Shown here piece by piece: positions 7,969 to 16,321 of a stretch of DNA of 64,000 nt. The translations under genes and the position numbers were made by a program. Each line of letters opens with the position of its first letter. Position 1 is the stretch's first letter. This DNA is from Chloroflexota bacterium (GTDB lineage: Bacteria > Chloroflexota > Limnocylindria > Limnocylindrales > CSP1-4), in the NCBI GenBank assembly GCA_021786265.1, contig JAJYNP010000273.1, positions 1 through 64,000 on the forward strand, read 5' to 3'. The notes below the pieces were generated by a model. The model saw only the letters and a program-made list of their open reading frames with translations. It made no database searches and was not told where the DNA came from.

Positions 7969-8979
7969 ATGCAGGCCTTTCGGGCCGCCGGAGATGCGCC
8001 GCAGGTCCAGCAGATCGAGCTCACCGGTTACGTGCTGGTGCTCTGGTCGTATCTGGCCCGGCTCGACGAGATCCCCTGCGACATCTTCGTGCGAGGGCGC
8101 CGCTGGCCGGTGCTCTACGCAAGCACCGGTGCGCCGCCGGAGACCCTGCGCGCCAGGGCTCGCGAGGGCATCCCGCTCCTGGTCCGCGAATCGGACGCGT
8201 ACCTGTTGCGGCGCATGCTGACGGTCAGCCTGGAGCGGACACTGGAGGACCGCAGCCTCCGGCCCATCGATCGGTCGCGCGAAGCCTACGCGATCGCCTC
8301 ATCGATCATCGCGCCGTCGTTCCGCTCGGTCGCGTCCTTCAGCAGCGACGAAGCCCACCTCATGCAGGACACCATGGATCTGCTGACCAACGTCCTGATG
8401 CAGGAGGACGACCTCCTGTGGGGCATGGTGGCGTCCATGCAACGCCACCAGGTCACCCACAACCACGCGATCCACAGCGCCATCCTCGCGCTGTCGCTGG
8501 CCAAGCGCGTGGGCATCAGCGCATTGGACCTGCTGCGCGACGTGGGACGTGGCGCCCTCCTCTGCGACATCGGCCTGACCACCATCCCGACCCGCGTCCT
8601 CCAGGACGGTGAACAGCTCGACCCACTGGCGGCACGTGCCTTGCGCAAGCACCCCGCGGTGGGCTACGCCATCGTGACTCAGGCCCTCGGTGAAACGCCG
8701 TCGTATGCCCATGTGATCCTCGAGCACCACGAGCGGGTCGACGGCTCCGGCTATCCCGCTGGACGCAAGGCCAGCCAGCTCCCGCTCGATGCTCAGATCG
8801 CGGGCATTGCCGACGAGTTCGACGCGCTGACCTCGGGCTGCCTCGGCCGCCAGCCGCTGTCGACGTTCGACGCCTGTCGCAGGATGCGCTTCGCACACCC
8901 CGGGCAGTTCGCTGACGACCTCCTCGCGGCATTCATCGAGATGCTGGGCGGCTGGGACGGACTGCGCGCGGTGAGCTGA
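7969..8979 (+). CDS. HD-GYP-type protein with altered HD motif
   Basis: A 336 aa cytosolic protein. The N-terminal ~130 residues are a divergent region shared by several bacterial HD-GYP proteins, with no assigned function here. The C-terminal half has the HD-GYP layout: HNHAIHSAILALSLA, LLCDIGLTTIP, HVILEHHERVDGSGYP and GIADEFDALTSG. The family hydrolyses cyclic di-GMP with an HD metal pair, usually HDIGK. Here it reads CDIGL (Cys199, Asp200), so the first metal ligand is missing while HHE and GYP are retained. Catalysis may be lost or changed, and the protein may act as a cyclic-di-GMP receptor. It lies 2 bp after the GGDEF-EAL gene. Confidence 0.8.
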   Translation: MQAFRAAGDAPQVQQIELTGYVLVLWSYLARLDEIPCDIFVRGRRWPVLYASTGAPPETLRARAREGIPLLVRESDAYLLRRMLTVSLERTLEDRSLRPIDRSREAYAIASSIIAPSFRSVASFSSDEAHLMQDTMDLLTNVLMQEDDLLWGMVASMQRHQVTHNHAIHSAILALSLAKRVGISALDLLRDVGRGALLCDIGLTTIPTRVLQDGEQLDPLAARALRKHPAVGYAIVTQALGETPSYAHVILEHHERVDGSGYPAGRKASQLPLDAQIAGIADEFDALTSGCLGRQPLSTFDACRRMRFAHPGQFADDLLAAFIEMLGGWDGLRAVS

Positions 8980-9187
8980 ACACGGCGGCCTGCCCGCCAT
9001 TCGGCCGCAAGACGCTCCCGAACAGCGGTCCGCAGTACGCAGGTCCCATACGCGTCCTCCGGTCGTCATTCCCCGGGCTGGCCCCACCGCTGGGCCCTAC
9101 CGAGCGCGCGCGGCGCGACCGAACACTATCGGCCGTCGATCGCGCCTGCCACGTTGCCCAACCACCCACTCGAAGGGATCGCCGCCC

Positions 9188-9937
9188 ATGTTCTCGCCCG
9201 TGCCCACGTCGATGTACCGCCCCATCCCGCCGTCGCGGCCCGAGACGTCCGCTGCCGGGCTGGTGCGCGTGCTCGTGGCTCACCCGTCTGAGCTGATGCG
9301 GACCGGCCTGGTCGAGCTGCTGCGGGCGGACCGCGTGTGCGACTTGCCGGCCGGCGTGGGGTCGGTCTTCGAGGCCTATCGACTGGCGGCGGCCCTGCCC
9401 ACGCGCGTGGTGATCTTCGACTACCCCCGCCCCGGCGGTAGCGAGGCGGCACGGTTGCTCGGGTCGTTGCGGCCCCGACCCCGCCTCATCGCACTCGTGG
9501 CCAGTGGCACGGAGGTCGGTCCCGCCGACCCGCTCGCCGCCGGGGTCGACGGCGTGGTGGCCCTCGACGGCGCCGGGCGCGAGTCATTCGGCGCCGCGGT
9601 GCGCGCCATCCTCGCGGGCAACGTCGGCGTCGTGACCGGCTTCCCGGGCGGCGTCGCCGCCGCACGGGCCGTGGCGATCGGCGAGCGGCACGGCCTCACC
9701 GCGCGCGAGGGTCAGCTGCTCTACCTGATCGGCGAGGGCCTGACAAATCGCGAGATCGCCGACTTGCTCACGCTCTCGGTGAAGACCGTGGAGACCCATC
9801 GGGGCAACCTGGCACGCAAGCTCGGATTGCGTTCGCGCGCCGGGCTCATGCGGCTGGCCATGGGCCAGGCGGCGCCGGCTGCGCCGTCCGTCATCGCCCA
9901 CGCGGGGCACGCGGCACCGCGGGCCGCCGACGTATGA
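9188..9937 (+). CDS. LuxR/NarL-type regulator with degenerate receiver domain
   Basis: A 249 aa protein. Residues about 27-140 have the fold pattern of a response-regulator receiver (VRVLVAHPSELMRTGLVELL, RVVIFDYPRPGG), but the acidic pair that normally binds magnesium (DD) is AH here, so normal phosphorylation is doubtful although one Asp remains at the phosphosite. The C-terminus is a LuxR-type helix-turn-helix (LTAREGQLLYLIGEGLTN, EIADLLTLSVKTVETH, KLGLRSRAGLM). ATG 9188 has AAGGG upstream. The stop overlaps flbD by 4 bp, making this the first gene of the long flagellar operon. That position suggests a flagellar gene regulator; this is inferred from context. Confidence 0.82.
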   Translation: MFSPVPTSMYRPIPPSRPETSAAGLVRVLVAHPSELMRTGLVELLRADRVCDLPAGVGSVFEAYRLAAALPTRVVIFDYPRPGGSEAARLLGSLRPRPRLIALVASGTEVGPADPLAAGVDGVVALDGAGRESFGAAVRAILAGNVGVVTGFPGGVAAARAVAIGERHGLTAREGQLLYLIGEGLTNREIADLLTLSVKTVETHRGNLARKLGLRSRAGLMRLAMGQAAPAAPSVIAHAGHAAPRAADV

Positions 9938-10221
9938 TCCCGATCACGCGGCCGGACGGCTCCGCCCTCCTCGTCAACCCCGACCGCATCGAGTGCGTCG
10001 AGGAGACCCCGGACACCGTCGTTACCCTTGTCGACGGGCGCAAGCTGCTCGTCCGGGAGCGCGCGGCCGAAATCGCGGCTCGCTTCCAGGCCTACCAGCG
10101 CGCGATCCGCAATGACGGGCGCTTCGGCGGACGGCGTCGCACCGATCCACCGGCGGCCGAGGCCCCCGAACAGTTCTCCAACCCCTATCGCGAAGCGCTG
10201 CGGCCAGCGCGGGAACGCTGA
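9934..10221 (+). CDS. flbD: FlbD/SwrD family flagellar protein
   Basis: A 95 aa protein. The first ~60 residues match the FlbD family pattern: MIPITRPDGSALLVNPDRIE, then CVEETPDTVVTLVDG and KLLVRERAAEI. FlbD/SwrD sits next to motAB in many monoderm flagellar operons; in Bacillus subtilis SwrD increases flagellar torque. The tail of about 35 residues is an Arg/Pro-rich addition. ATG overlaps the stop of the preceding regulator (ATGA), and motA begins 3 bp after this stop. Confidence 0.88.
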   Translation: MIPITRPDGSALLVNPDRIECVEETPDTVVTLVDGRKLLVRERAAEIAARFQAYQRAIRNDGRFGGRRRTDPPAAEAPEQFSNPYREALRPARER

Positions 10222-10224
10222 GCC

Positions 10225-11028
10225 GTGGACACGCCGATCGGGATCGTCATTGCGCTCGTGGCGCTGCTCGGCGCAGCGATGCTGGACGGCACCTCGCCCA
10301 TGGCGTTCGTCAATGCGCCGGCCCTCACGATCATCTTCGGCGGCACGTTCGGCGCGACGATCGCCTCGTACTCCCTGCACGAGTTCCTGGCGCTCCCCGG
10401 GCTCCTCGTCCTCAGTTCCAGGCCACGGCCGAGCGGCGGCGCGGACATGCGCGGGCTGCTGGTCCAGTTCGCCGAGCGCGCCCGGCGCGAGGGCCTGCTG
10501 GCGCTGGAGAACTCCGCAGACCAGGTGGCCGACCCGTTCGTCCGGCGCGGGTTGCAGATGGTGATCGACGGCCTGGAGCCCGACACCGTTGAGGAGGTGC
10601 TCGAGCTGGAACTCGAGGCCATGCAGCGACGCCACCAGAAAGGCATCGCGATGTTCCAGTCGATGGGTGGGTACGCGCCGACGATGGGCATCATCGGCAC
10701 CGTGATGGGCCTGGTCAGCGTGCTCAGCCGCCTCTCCGACCCGAGCCAGCTGGGTGCGTCGATCGCGGTCGCGTTCATCGCGACCCTCATCGGGATCGCC
10801 AGCGCGAACATCCTCTGGCTGCCGATCGCCTCGAACCTGCGGCAGAAGGACACGGCGGAGGTCGCGGAGCGACGCATGGCGCTGGTCGGGATCATGGCCA
10901 TCCAGGCCGGCGAGAACCCGCGCATCGTGGCCCAGAAGCTGGCGAGCTTCGGGACGCCCGCCGCCCCCACGAAGCCGGCGGGCACGGGTGCCCCGGCCGC
11001 CGCCGTTGTCGTCGAGCAGGCTGCCTGA
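10225..11028 (+). CDS. motA: Flagellar stator protein MotA
   Basis: A 267 aa protein with four membrane segments: two at the N-terminus (IGIVIALVALLGAAML and APALTIIFGGTFGATI) and two after the cytoplasmic loop (APTMGIIGTVMGLVSVL and GASIAVAFIATLIGIASAN). The Pro-containing GIIGTVMGL segment and the charged loop between segments 2 and 3, which contacts FliG, are typical of MotA. With MotB it forms the ion-conducting stator. The C-terminus has an Ala/Pro tail. Start GTG 10225. It overlaps motB by one base. Confidence 0.95.
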   Translation: MDTPIGIVIALVALLGAAMLDGTSPMAFVNAPALTIIFGGTFGATIASYSLHEFLALPGLLVLSSRPRPSGGADMRGLLVQFAERARREGLLALENSADQVADPFVRRGLQMVIDGLEPDTVEEVLELELEAMQRRHQKGIAMFQSMGGYAPTMGIIGTVMGLVSVLSRLSDPSQLGASIAVAFIATLIGIASANILWLPIASNLRQKDTAEVAERRMALVGIMAIQAGENPRIVAQKLASFGTPAAPTKPAGTGAPAAAVVVEQAA

Positions 11029-11813
11029 TGGCACGCCGCCGGCTGGCACGTGCCTCGACCGGCCACGGTGAGGGCAACGAAGAGCGCTGGCTGCTCACCT
11101 ACTCGGACATGATCACCCTGCTCATGGCCTTCTTCATCGTCCTGTACTCGATGAGCAACACGGACCTCCGCAAGTTCACCGCGCTCGCGCAGTCGTTCTC
11201 CTCCGCGTTCAACGTCGACGTGCTGCAGGGGGCGCGGCCGATCGCGATCGATTCTGGCCAGCAGACGATGCCCTCCTCGGACAGCCAGTTCACCGCCGGC
11301 AGCGGCGTCGTCGCCACCGACTACCGGGCCATCCAGGCGGGCCTCGAGGACCTGGCCATCTCCCTTGGCGTGCAGGACCGCGTCACGGTGTCTCAGGTGA
11401 GCGAGGGGATCCTCATCCGCATCGGTGGGTCGCTCCTCTTCGAGAGCGGGCGGGCCGTCCTGGAAGCGACCTCGACCCAGTTGCTCGACCGGGTCTCCCA
11501 GCTGATCGCGCCGTTGCCGAACCACGTGCGCATCGAGGGAGACACGGACAACGTGCCCCCCGACGGGCTGCTCTTCGCGGACAACTGGGCCCTCTCCGCC
11601 ACCCGCGCACGGGCCGTCCTCGACGCCCTCGTCGCACGTGGCATCGATCCGGCGCGCCTCTCGATGGAAGCGTTCGGCCAGTACAACCCGATCGCGTCGA
11701 ACGACACGCCAGATGGGCGGGCGCGCAACCGCCGTGTCGACATCGTGCTCTTGTATCCCAGCGCGACCACCGCCGCTCCGTCTCCGGCGCTGATCCCCAC
11801 GTTCCAGCCCTGA
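11028..11813 (+). CDS. motB: Flagellar stator protein MotB
   Basis: A 261 aa protein with a short cytosolic N-terminus, one membrane helix (MITLLMAFFIVLYSMS) beginning just after Asp27, the essential ion-binding aspartate, then a plug/linker and a C-terminal OmpA-like peptidoglycan-binding domain (LLFESGRAVLEATS, IEGDTDNVP, LSATRARAVLDALV, GRARNRRVDIVLL). It anchors the stator to the cell wall. It follows motA with a one-base overlap. Confidence 0.95.
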   Translation: MARRRLARASTGHGEGNEERWLLTYSDMITLLMAFFIVLYSMSNTDLRKFTALAQSFSSAFNVDVLQGARPIAIDSGQQTMPSSDSQFTAGSGVVATDYRAIQAGLEDLAISLGVQDRVTVSQVSEGILIRIGGSLLFESGRAVLEATSTQLLDRVSQLIAPLPNHVRIEGDTDNVPPDGLLFADNWALSATRARAVLDALVARGIDPARLSMEAFGQYNPIASNDTPDGRARNRRVDIVLLYPSATTAAPSPALIPTFQP

Positions 11814-11828
11814 GGTACCGCGCACGCC

Positions 11829-12317
11829 ATGAACCTGCCGGGAGGTCGCCGCGCCATCGTCGCCATCGTCCCCGTCGCGCTCATCGCCGGGCTCGCGGTC
11901 GGATACCTGCAGATCGTGCACACCGGCACGACGCCGCCGGTGCCCGACCCGGCACCCGGCCAGCACGGGCCGATGCTCGCGCTCGACAGCCGCGTGATCA
12001 ACCTGCACCCGGGCGGCGCGTATACCTACGCCAAGATCGCCGTCACGCTCGAACTGCGGCCCGACAGCGCCAGTTTCTATGCGCTCACCGGGGAGGCGCG
12101 GGCCACCGCGGAACAGGCCGCGGATGCCGCGTACACCGACGACGTCGCGATCCTGCTCGACACGCTCGGGCAGGTGGTCGCGGGCCACACGTCCAACGAT
12201 CTCGTCTCGGGCGCGGGTCGCGAGGCGTTGAAGACCGAGCTGCTTGCCGCGATGCGGCAGGCACTCGGCCAGCGCACCGTCCTCAGCCTGTACTTCACCG
12301 ACTTCGTCATGCAGTAG
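11829..12317 (+). CDS. fliL: Flagellar basal-body-associated protein FliL
   Basis: A 162 aa protein: short N-terminus, one membrane helix (AIVAIVPVALIAGLAVGYL), then a periplasmic-side domain with the FliL pattern (INLHPGGAYTYAKIAVTLEL, VAILLDTLGQVV, LKTELLAAMRQALG, LYFTDFVMQ). FliL supports stator function. It lies between motB and fliM, the standard position. Confidence 0.92.
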   Translation: MNLPGGRRAIVAIVPVALIAGLAVGYLQIVHTGTTPPVPDPAPGQHGPMLALDSRVINLHPGGAYTYAKIAVTLELRPDSASFYALTGEARATAEQAADAAYTDDVAILLDTLGQVVAGHTSNDLVSGAGREALKTELLAAMRQALGQRTVLSLYFTDFVMQ

Positions 12318-12326
12318 GGCCGCACC

Positions 12327-13319
12327 ATGCTGTCGCAAGCGGAGATCGACGCCCTCCTGGGGGCCGCCAACGTAGGTCAGATCGACCGGGCGCTCGAGCG
12401 CGTGCCGAGCGAACCTCGGCGGGTCGGCCGCGTGGCACGCACGTACGACTTCCGGCGCCCCAACAAGTTCTCCAAGGACCAGCTGCGGACACTCCAGGCG
12501 GTCCACGAGAACATGGCGCGCCTCACGGCCGCGCGACTCCAGGCGCGTCTGCGGATGCCCGTCTCGATGCAGCTCGCGGGCGCCGAACAGATGCTCTTCG
12601 ATGAGTACGTCGAGGGCCTCACACTGCCGACGCAGCTGGCCGTGCTCGTGGCAGATCCGCTGGGCGGTCCCTTCCTGCTCGACCTGGATCTGCCGCTCGC
12701 CTTCGCCATCATCGACCGCCTGCTCGGCGGCCCCGGGCGGGTCCCCGACGAGCGCCGCGAACCGACCGCCATCGAGGCCGACCTGATCGCACGGGCCATC
12801 GCGGAGCTGATCAACCCCCTCGACGAAGCCTGGGCGCACCTCGCGCAGCTGCGCGGGCGCGTCACCGAGCTGGCGCTCGGGCCTGCGCTGCTGCGGGTCG
12901 CCGCGCCGTCGACGGTGGCGGCCGTGCTGACGTTCGAGTTGCGTCTCGGTGGACAGGCGGCTCCGGTGTCGCTCTGCTACCCGCATGCCGCGCTCGAGCC
13001 GCTCCTGCCGCGGCTCTCCGCGACCGCGTGGTACGCGCAGCCCGTGCGGAGTGCGGCCGACGCCACGTACCGCCAGGAAGTGGAGGCTGCCCTGCTCGAA
13101 GCGGAGATCCCCGTGCGGGCTGTCCTCGGCAGCGTGGAGCTGCCCGTTGAGGCGCTCACCTCGCTGCAGCCCGGGGACGTGATCCGAGTGGACGACCGCG
13201 TGGACCGTCCGATCGCCGTGACGATCGCCGACGGCCCGCGCCTGTGGGCAAGGCCCGGGCGGGTGGGTGACCGACTCGCACTGCAGATCGTGACGCCGTT
13301 GCGCGCCGTGGAGGGCTGA
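12327..13319 (+). CDS. fliM: Flagellar motor switch protein FliM
   Basis: A 330 aa protein. It starts MLSQAEIDALL, the N-terminal CheY-P binding peptide of FliM. A middle CheC-like domain follows (RTYDFRRPNKFSKDQLRTL, FDEYVEGLTLPTQLAVL), then a C-terminal SpoA domain (LGSVELPVEALTSLQPGDVI). It forms the C-ring with FliN and FliG and receives the chemotaxis signal. It sits 9 bp after fliL and 3 bp before fliN. Confidence 0.95.
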   Translation: MLSQAEIDALLGAANVGQIDRALERVPSEPRRVGRVARTYDFRRPNKFSKDQLRTLQAVHENMARLTAARLQARLRMPVSMQLAGAEQMLFDEYVEGLTLPTQLAVLVADPLGGPFLLDLDLPLAFAIIDRLLGGPGRVPDERREPTAIEADLIARAIAELINPLDEAWAHLAQLRGRVTELALGPALLRVAAPSTVAAVLTFELRLGGQAAPVSLCYPHAALEPLLPRLSATAWYAQPVRSAADATYRQEVEAALLEAEIPVRAVLGSVELPVEALTSLQPGDVIRVDDRVDRPIAVTIADGPRLWARPGRVGDRLALQIVTPLRAVEG

Positions 13320-13322
13320 GGG

Positions 13323-14426
13323 ATGGACTGGGCCACGTTGGCATGGGCCCCTTACGCGGGACCGCTGTCGAGCGCACAGGCGCCGCACGTGCCGCTGCTC
13401 CGATCCGCGCTCGAGGAGGCGGCGTCGGCGCACGTCTCAGCTCCCGTCACCCTGCGCGCGCTCCGCGTCGCCGCCCATCGCTGCGAGCCGGACGCCGCGG
13501 TGACCGAGGGCGGCTGGCAGCTCGATGAGACGGCGTTCCTTCCCGTGGCCAGCTTCGAACTGCTCGGCGCGCCACGCCGGGTCGCCTGGGCGGCGCTCGA
13601 TCCGGCAGCCTCGACAACCCTGGCGGGCGTTCCGGCCGATGCGGACAGGCTCGCGGGGGCGCTCGCAGCCGCCCTCGACGAGGCGCTGGGGGCGGCCCTC
13701 GGCGAGGGGCTCAGCCTCGGGCCCGGCGATCGCGCCGCACCGGAGCCGGGCACCGAACTCCTGCTCGTCCGGCTGGAACTGACGAGCGGCGAGGCGCAAC
13801 CGTGCGGGCTGGTCCTGGCGGTGCCGGCGACAGTCGAGGCGGAGCTCCTGGCGCACCTGGCGGCGCTCCAGGCACTGAGCGATACGCCGGATGCAGATGC
13901 GCCCGCCACCGCCGCGCCGATCGCGACGCCCCCCGTGCCCGCATCCGCCATCGCCCCGACGGCCGCCGGGCCCTCGGCGTCAGCTGTGGCACGCGCCCCC
14001 GCCTCAGACCCCGTGCCAGCCGCACGGGGTGCCGCCGCTGGCCCCACTCGCCTGGCGGGCGGTGCCGAGGATTCGCTGCCTCCCAGCCGAGCCGCCGAGC
14101 CGCCGATCGTGCGCAACGCCGCGTTCGACCAGCTCAGCCCGCGCCCCGTCGAACAGCCCGCCGCCAACATCGACCTGCTGCTGGGTGTCAATCTCGAGGT
14201 CACGGTCGAGATCGGGCGGACCAGGCTCCCCATCCGCGACATCCTTGCCCTCGCCCCGGGATCCATCGTCGAGCTCGACAAGCTCGCCGGCGAGCAGGTC
14301 GACGTGCTGGTGAACGGCCACCCCATCGCCCAGGGCGAAGTCGTCGTGGTCGACGAGAACTTCGGCGTTCGGGTCATGACGATCGTCTCCCGTCACGGGC
14401 GCATCGCGTCGGCAGGAGTGGCATGA
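13323..14426 (+). CDS. fliN: Flagellar motor switch protein FliN with long N-terminal extension
   Basis: A 367 aa protein, much longer than the usual 80-140 aa FliN. The last ~80 residues are a clear SpoA domain (LLLGVNLEVTVEIGRTRLPI, LALAPGSIVELDKLAGEQVD, VDVLVNGHPIAQGEVVVVDE). The first ~180 residues form a globular domain with no CheC-type E-x2-N motif, followed by about 90 residues of Ala/Pro linker. FliY of Bacillus also has a large N-terminal domain, but FliY carries CheC phosphatase motifs that I do not see here. It ends overlapping fliO (ATGA). Confidence 0.88.
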   Translation: MDWATLAWAPYAGPLSSAQAPHVPLLRSALEEAASAHVSAPVTLRALRVAAHRCEPDAAVTEGGWQLDETAFLPVASFELLGAPRRVAWAALDPAASTTLAGVPADADRLAGALAAALDEALGAALGEGLSLGPGDRAAPEPGTELLLVRLELTSGEAQPCGLVLAVPATVEAELLAHLAALQALSDTPDADAPATAAPIATPPVPASAIAPTAAGPSASAVARAPASDPVPAARGAAAGPTRLAGGAEDSLPPSRAAEPPIVRNAAFDQLSPRPVEQPAANIDLLLGVNLEVTVEIGRTRLPIRDILALAPGSIVELDKLAGEQVDVLVNGHPIAQGEVVVVDENFGVRVMTIVSRHGRIASAGVA

Positions 14427-15229
14427 CGGCCGGGATCGGGCTGCTGCTCGATGTGACGGTGGGGGGCATCGCGCAGCGCGGCGCGGGCTCGCCGACGCGC
14501 GCCGCTCCGCGCACGTCGGCGGACGCCATCGGACGGCGTCCGGACACGTTCGACGTGGTCGCTCGTCGACACGACCCTCGCCGCGATGCGACCGGTCGTC
14601 CCGTGCGCGGGTCGCACGGGCATGCCCTCCGGGCGACGCACCCCCTGCTCACGTGGCGTCCCCACGGTCGATCCGGCCTGCTCGCGCACGCCGCAATACT
14701 GGTGGCGGCCATCGCACTGCTGGCATTCCTGGCGCAGCTGGCGGGCGTCCCATCGTCCGCCGGCATCCCCGGTGCGGCAACCGCCACGTCCGCCCCCCCC
14801 ATCACTGGATCGGTGACCGGAACCGCGCCCACCGGCGTGACCGGAACCGCGCCCACCGGCGTGACCTCGGGGCTCCAGGGGTTCGGCGCGACGGCCGGCA
14901 TCGATCTGCTCGACCTGGCGGCCAAGACCGTCCTCGTCCTGGGCCTGCTCTACCTGACGCTCCGCGCGCTGCGCCGCCTCCAGGGCGGCCGCTCGACGCC
15001 CGGCGGCGGCATCGCCGTACTCGAGACGCGCGCCATCGCCCCCAAAGCCAGCCTCTACGTGGTCTCCATTCGAGGACGCGAGCTCGTCGTCGGCCTCAGT
15101 CCGGCCGGCCTCGTCACCCTGGCCGATCTGCAGACGCCGCGGACGTCCGGGCGGAGCCGGCGATGGGCAGCCGGCCAGGGTCAGCGCCGCCCACCCATCC
15201 CCGGGACGACCGAGGCACGCTCGGCATGA
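14423..15229 (+). CDS. fliO: Flagellar export assembly protein FliO
   Basis: A 268 aa protein starting at ATG 14423 (GGAG 8 nt upstream), overlapping fliN by 4 bp. An N-terminal Arg-rich stretch is followed by one membrane segment (HAAILVAAIALLAFLAQLAG), a low-complexity linker with a tandem repeat, and a second membrane segment (LAAKTVLVLGLLYLTLRALR) that leads into the FliO domain (IAVLETRAIAPKASLYVVSI, RGRELVVGLSPAGLVTLADL). FliO helps assemble the FliP ring. The N-terminal ~100 residues are unusual for FliO. It ends overlapping fliP. Confidence 0.85.
   Translation: MTAGIGLLLDVTVGGIAQRGAGSPTRAAPRTSADAIGRRPDTFDVVARRHDPRRDATGRPVRGSHGHALRATHPLLTWRPHGRSGLLAHAAILVAAIALLAFLAQLAGVPSSAGIPGAATATSAPPITGSVTGTAPTGVTGTAPTGVTSGLQGFGATAGIDLLDLAAKTVLVLGLLYLTLRALRRLQGGRSTPGGGIAVLETRAIAPKASLYVVSIRGRELVVGLSPAGLVTLADLQTPRTSGRSRRWAAGQGQRRPPIPGTTEARSA
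14813..14866 (+). repeat. 24-bp tandem repeat inside fliO
   Basis: Two exact, consecutive 24-bp copies plus a 6-bp partial third, encoding GTAPTGVT-type units in the linker between the two membrane segments of FliO. It could expand or contract in frame. Confidence 0.85.
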
Positions 15230-16044
15230 GTGGCAGCCCGCGCCATGTCGGACGGAATCGCGTGCTCGCCACAGCCACCCGAATCCCACGCCCTGGCCGC
15301 GCTGCCCAGCTGTTGCTGCTTGCCGGCGCGGCCATGCTTGCGGCCGCCGCATGCAGCGGCGAGGCCCCGGACGTCTCGGTCCAGGTGGGCACCGGTCAGG
15401 CGGCGAGCGGCGGCGGCACGTTTGCCCTCTCGCTGCAGATCCTCATCGCCCTCACCGTGCTGGCCGTTGCCCCGGCGCTCCTGCTGATGGCCACCAGCTT
15501 CACGCGCATCATCGTGGTGCTGTCGCTGTTGCGGAGCGCCATCGGGATCCCGCAGCTGCCACCCAACCAGGTGCTGATCGGCCTGGCGCTCTTCCTGACC
15601 CTGTTCGTCATGGCGCCGGTCTGGACCCAGGTCAACAGCGATGCCGTCCAGCCCTACCTCGCCAACCAGATCACGGCGCAGCAGGCGTTCGACCAGGGGA
15701 TCGCGCCGGTGCGGACCTTCATGCTGAGCCAGACGCGGCAGGCCGACCTGGCGGTCTTCATCAGCCTCGACAAGCAACCGCGTCCGAAGGTCGCGGCGGA
15801 CATCCCGCTCGACGCGCTGTTGCCGGCCTTCGTCGTCAGCGAGCTGAAGACCGCCTTCACCATGGGCTTCCTGCTCTTCATCCCGTTCCTGATCATCGAC
15901 CTGGTCGTTGCGTCGGCCCTCATGTCGATGGGCATGGTGATGGTGCCGCCGACCCAGATCTCGTTGCCGTTCAAGCTGCTCCTGTTCGTGCTGGTCGACG
16001 GATGGGTGCTGGTGGTCCAGTCGCTGGTGCGGAGTTTCGGGTGA
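15226..16044 (+). CDS. fliP: Flagellar export gate protein FliP
   Basis: A 272 aa protein starting at ATG 15226 in the ATGA overlap with fliO. A signal-peptide-like N-terminus (RAAQLLLLAGAAMLAAAAC) is followed by the FliP core of four membrane helices: LQILIALTVLAVAPALLLM, TSFTRIIVVLSLLRSAIG, LPPNQVLIGLALFLTLFVM, FVVSELKTAFTMGF and LIIDLVVASALMSMGM. FliP forms the core ring of the flagellar type III export gate with FliQ and FliR. The signal region ends in Ala-Ala-Cys, resembling a lipobox. Confidence 0.95.
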   Translation: MSGSPRHVGRNRVLATATRIPRPGRAAQLLLLAGAAMLAAAACSGEAPDVSVQVGTGQAASGGGTFALSLQILIALTVLAVAPALLLMATSFTRIIVVLSLLRSAIGIPQLPPNQVLIGLALFLTLFVMAPVWTQVNSDAVQPYLANQITAQQAFDQGIAPVRTFMLSQTRQADLAVFISLDKQPRPKVAADIPLDALLPAFVVSELKTAFTMGFLLFIPFLIIDLVVASALMSMGMVMVPPTQISLPFKLLLFVLVDGWVLVVQSLVRSFG

Positions 16045-16051
16045 GCCACGC

Positions 16052-16321
16052 ATGACCACGCCCCAGGTCGTCACGCTGCTGCAACAGGCGCTCCTCACCA
16101 CGGCGCTCGTCGGGGGGCCCATCCTGGTCGTAACGCTGGTGGTGGGCCTGGTGATCTCCGTCGTGCAGGCCGCGACCCAGATCAACGAGGCGACGATGAC
16201 GTTTCTCCCCAAGCTGGTCGTGGTGGCGGCCATCCTCTGGGTGGCCGGGCCATGGATGCTGGCCCAGCTTGTGGGCTTCACGACGCTCCTCATCCAGGCG
16301 CTGCCGGAGGCCGCGCGATGA
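16052..16321 (+). CDS. fliQ: Flagellar export gate protein FliQ
   Basis: An 89 aa protein with two membrane helices (TALVGGPILVVTLVVGLVIS and LVVVAAILWVAGPWML) and the FliQ signature VVQAATQINEATMTFLPK between them. It is part of the export gate, between fliP and fliR, overlapping fliR by 4 bp. Confidence 0.95.
   Translation: MTTPQVVTLLQQALLTTALVGGPILVVTLVVGLVISVVQAATQINEATMTFLPKLVVVAAILWVAGPWMLAQLVGFTTLLIQALPEAAR

Noticed and set aside
9121..9140. GCCGATAG on the minus strand upstream of the LuxR-type regulator
   Set aside because: It resembles a sigma-28 -10 box but has no -35 partner and points toward the end of the HD-GYP gene, not toward a gene start.
10185..13433. A 1082-codon open frame on the minus strand opposite motA-fliM
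   Set aside because: It is antisense to five clear flagellar genes, is rich in Arg, Gly and Pro, and has no domain; a typical shadow of very GC-rich coding sequence.
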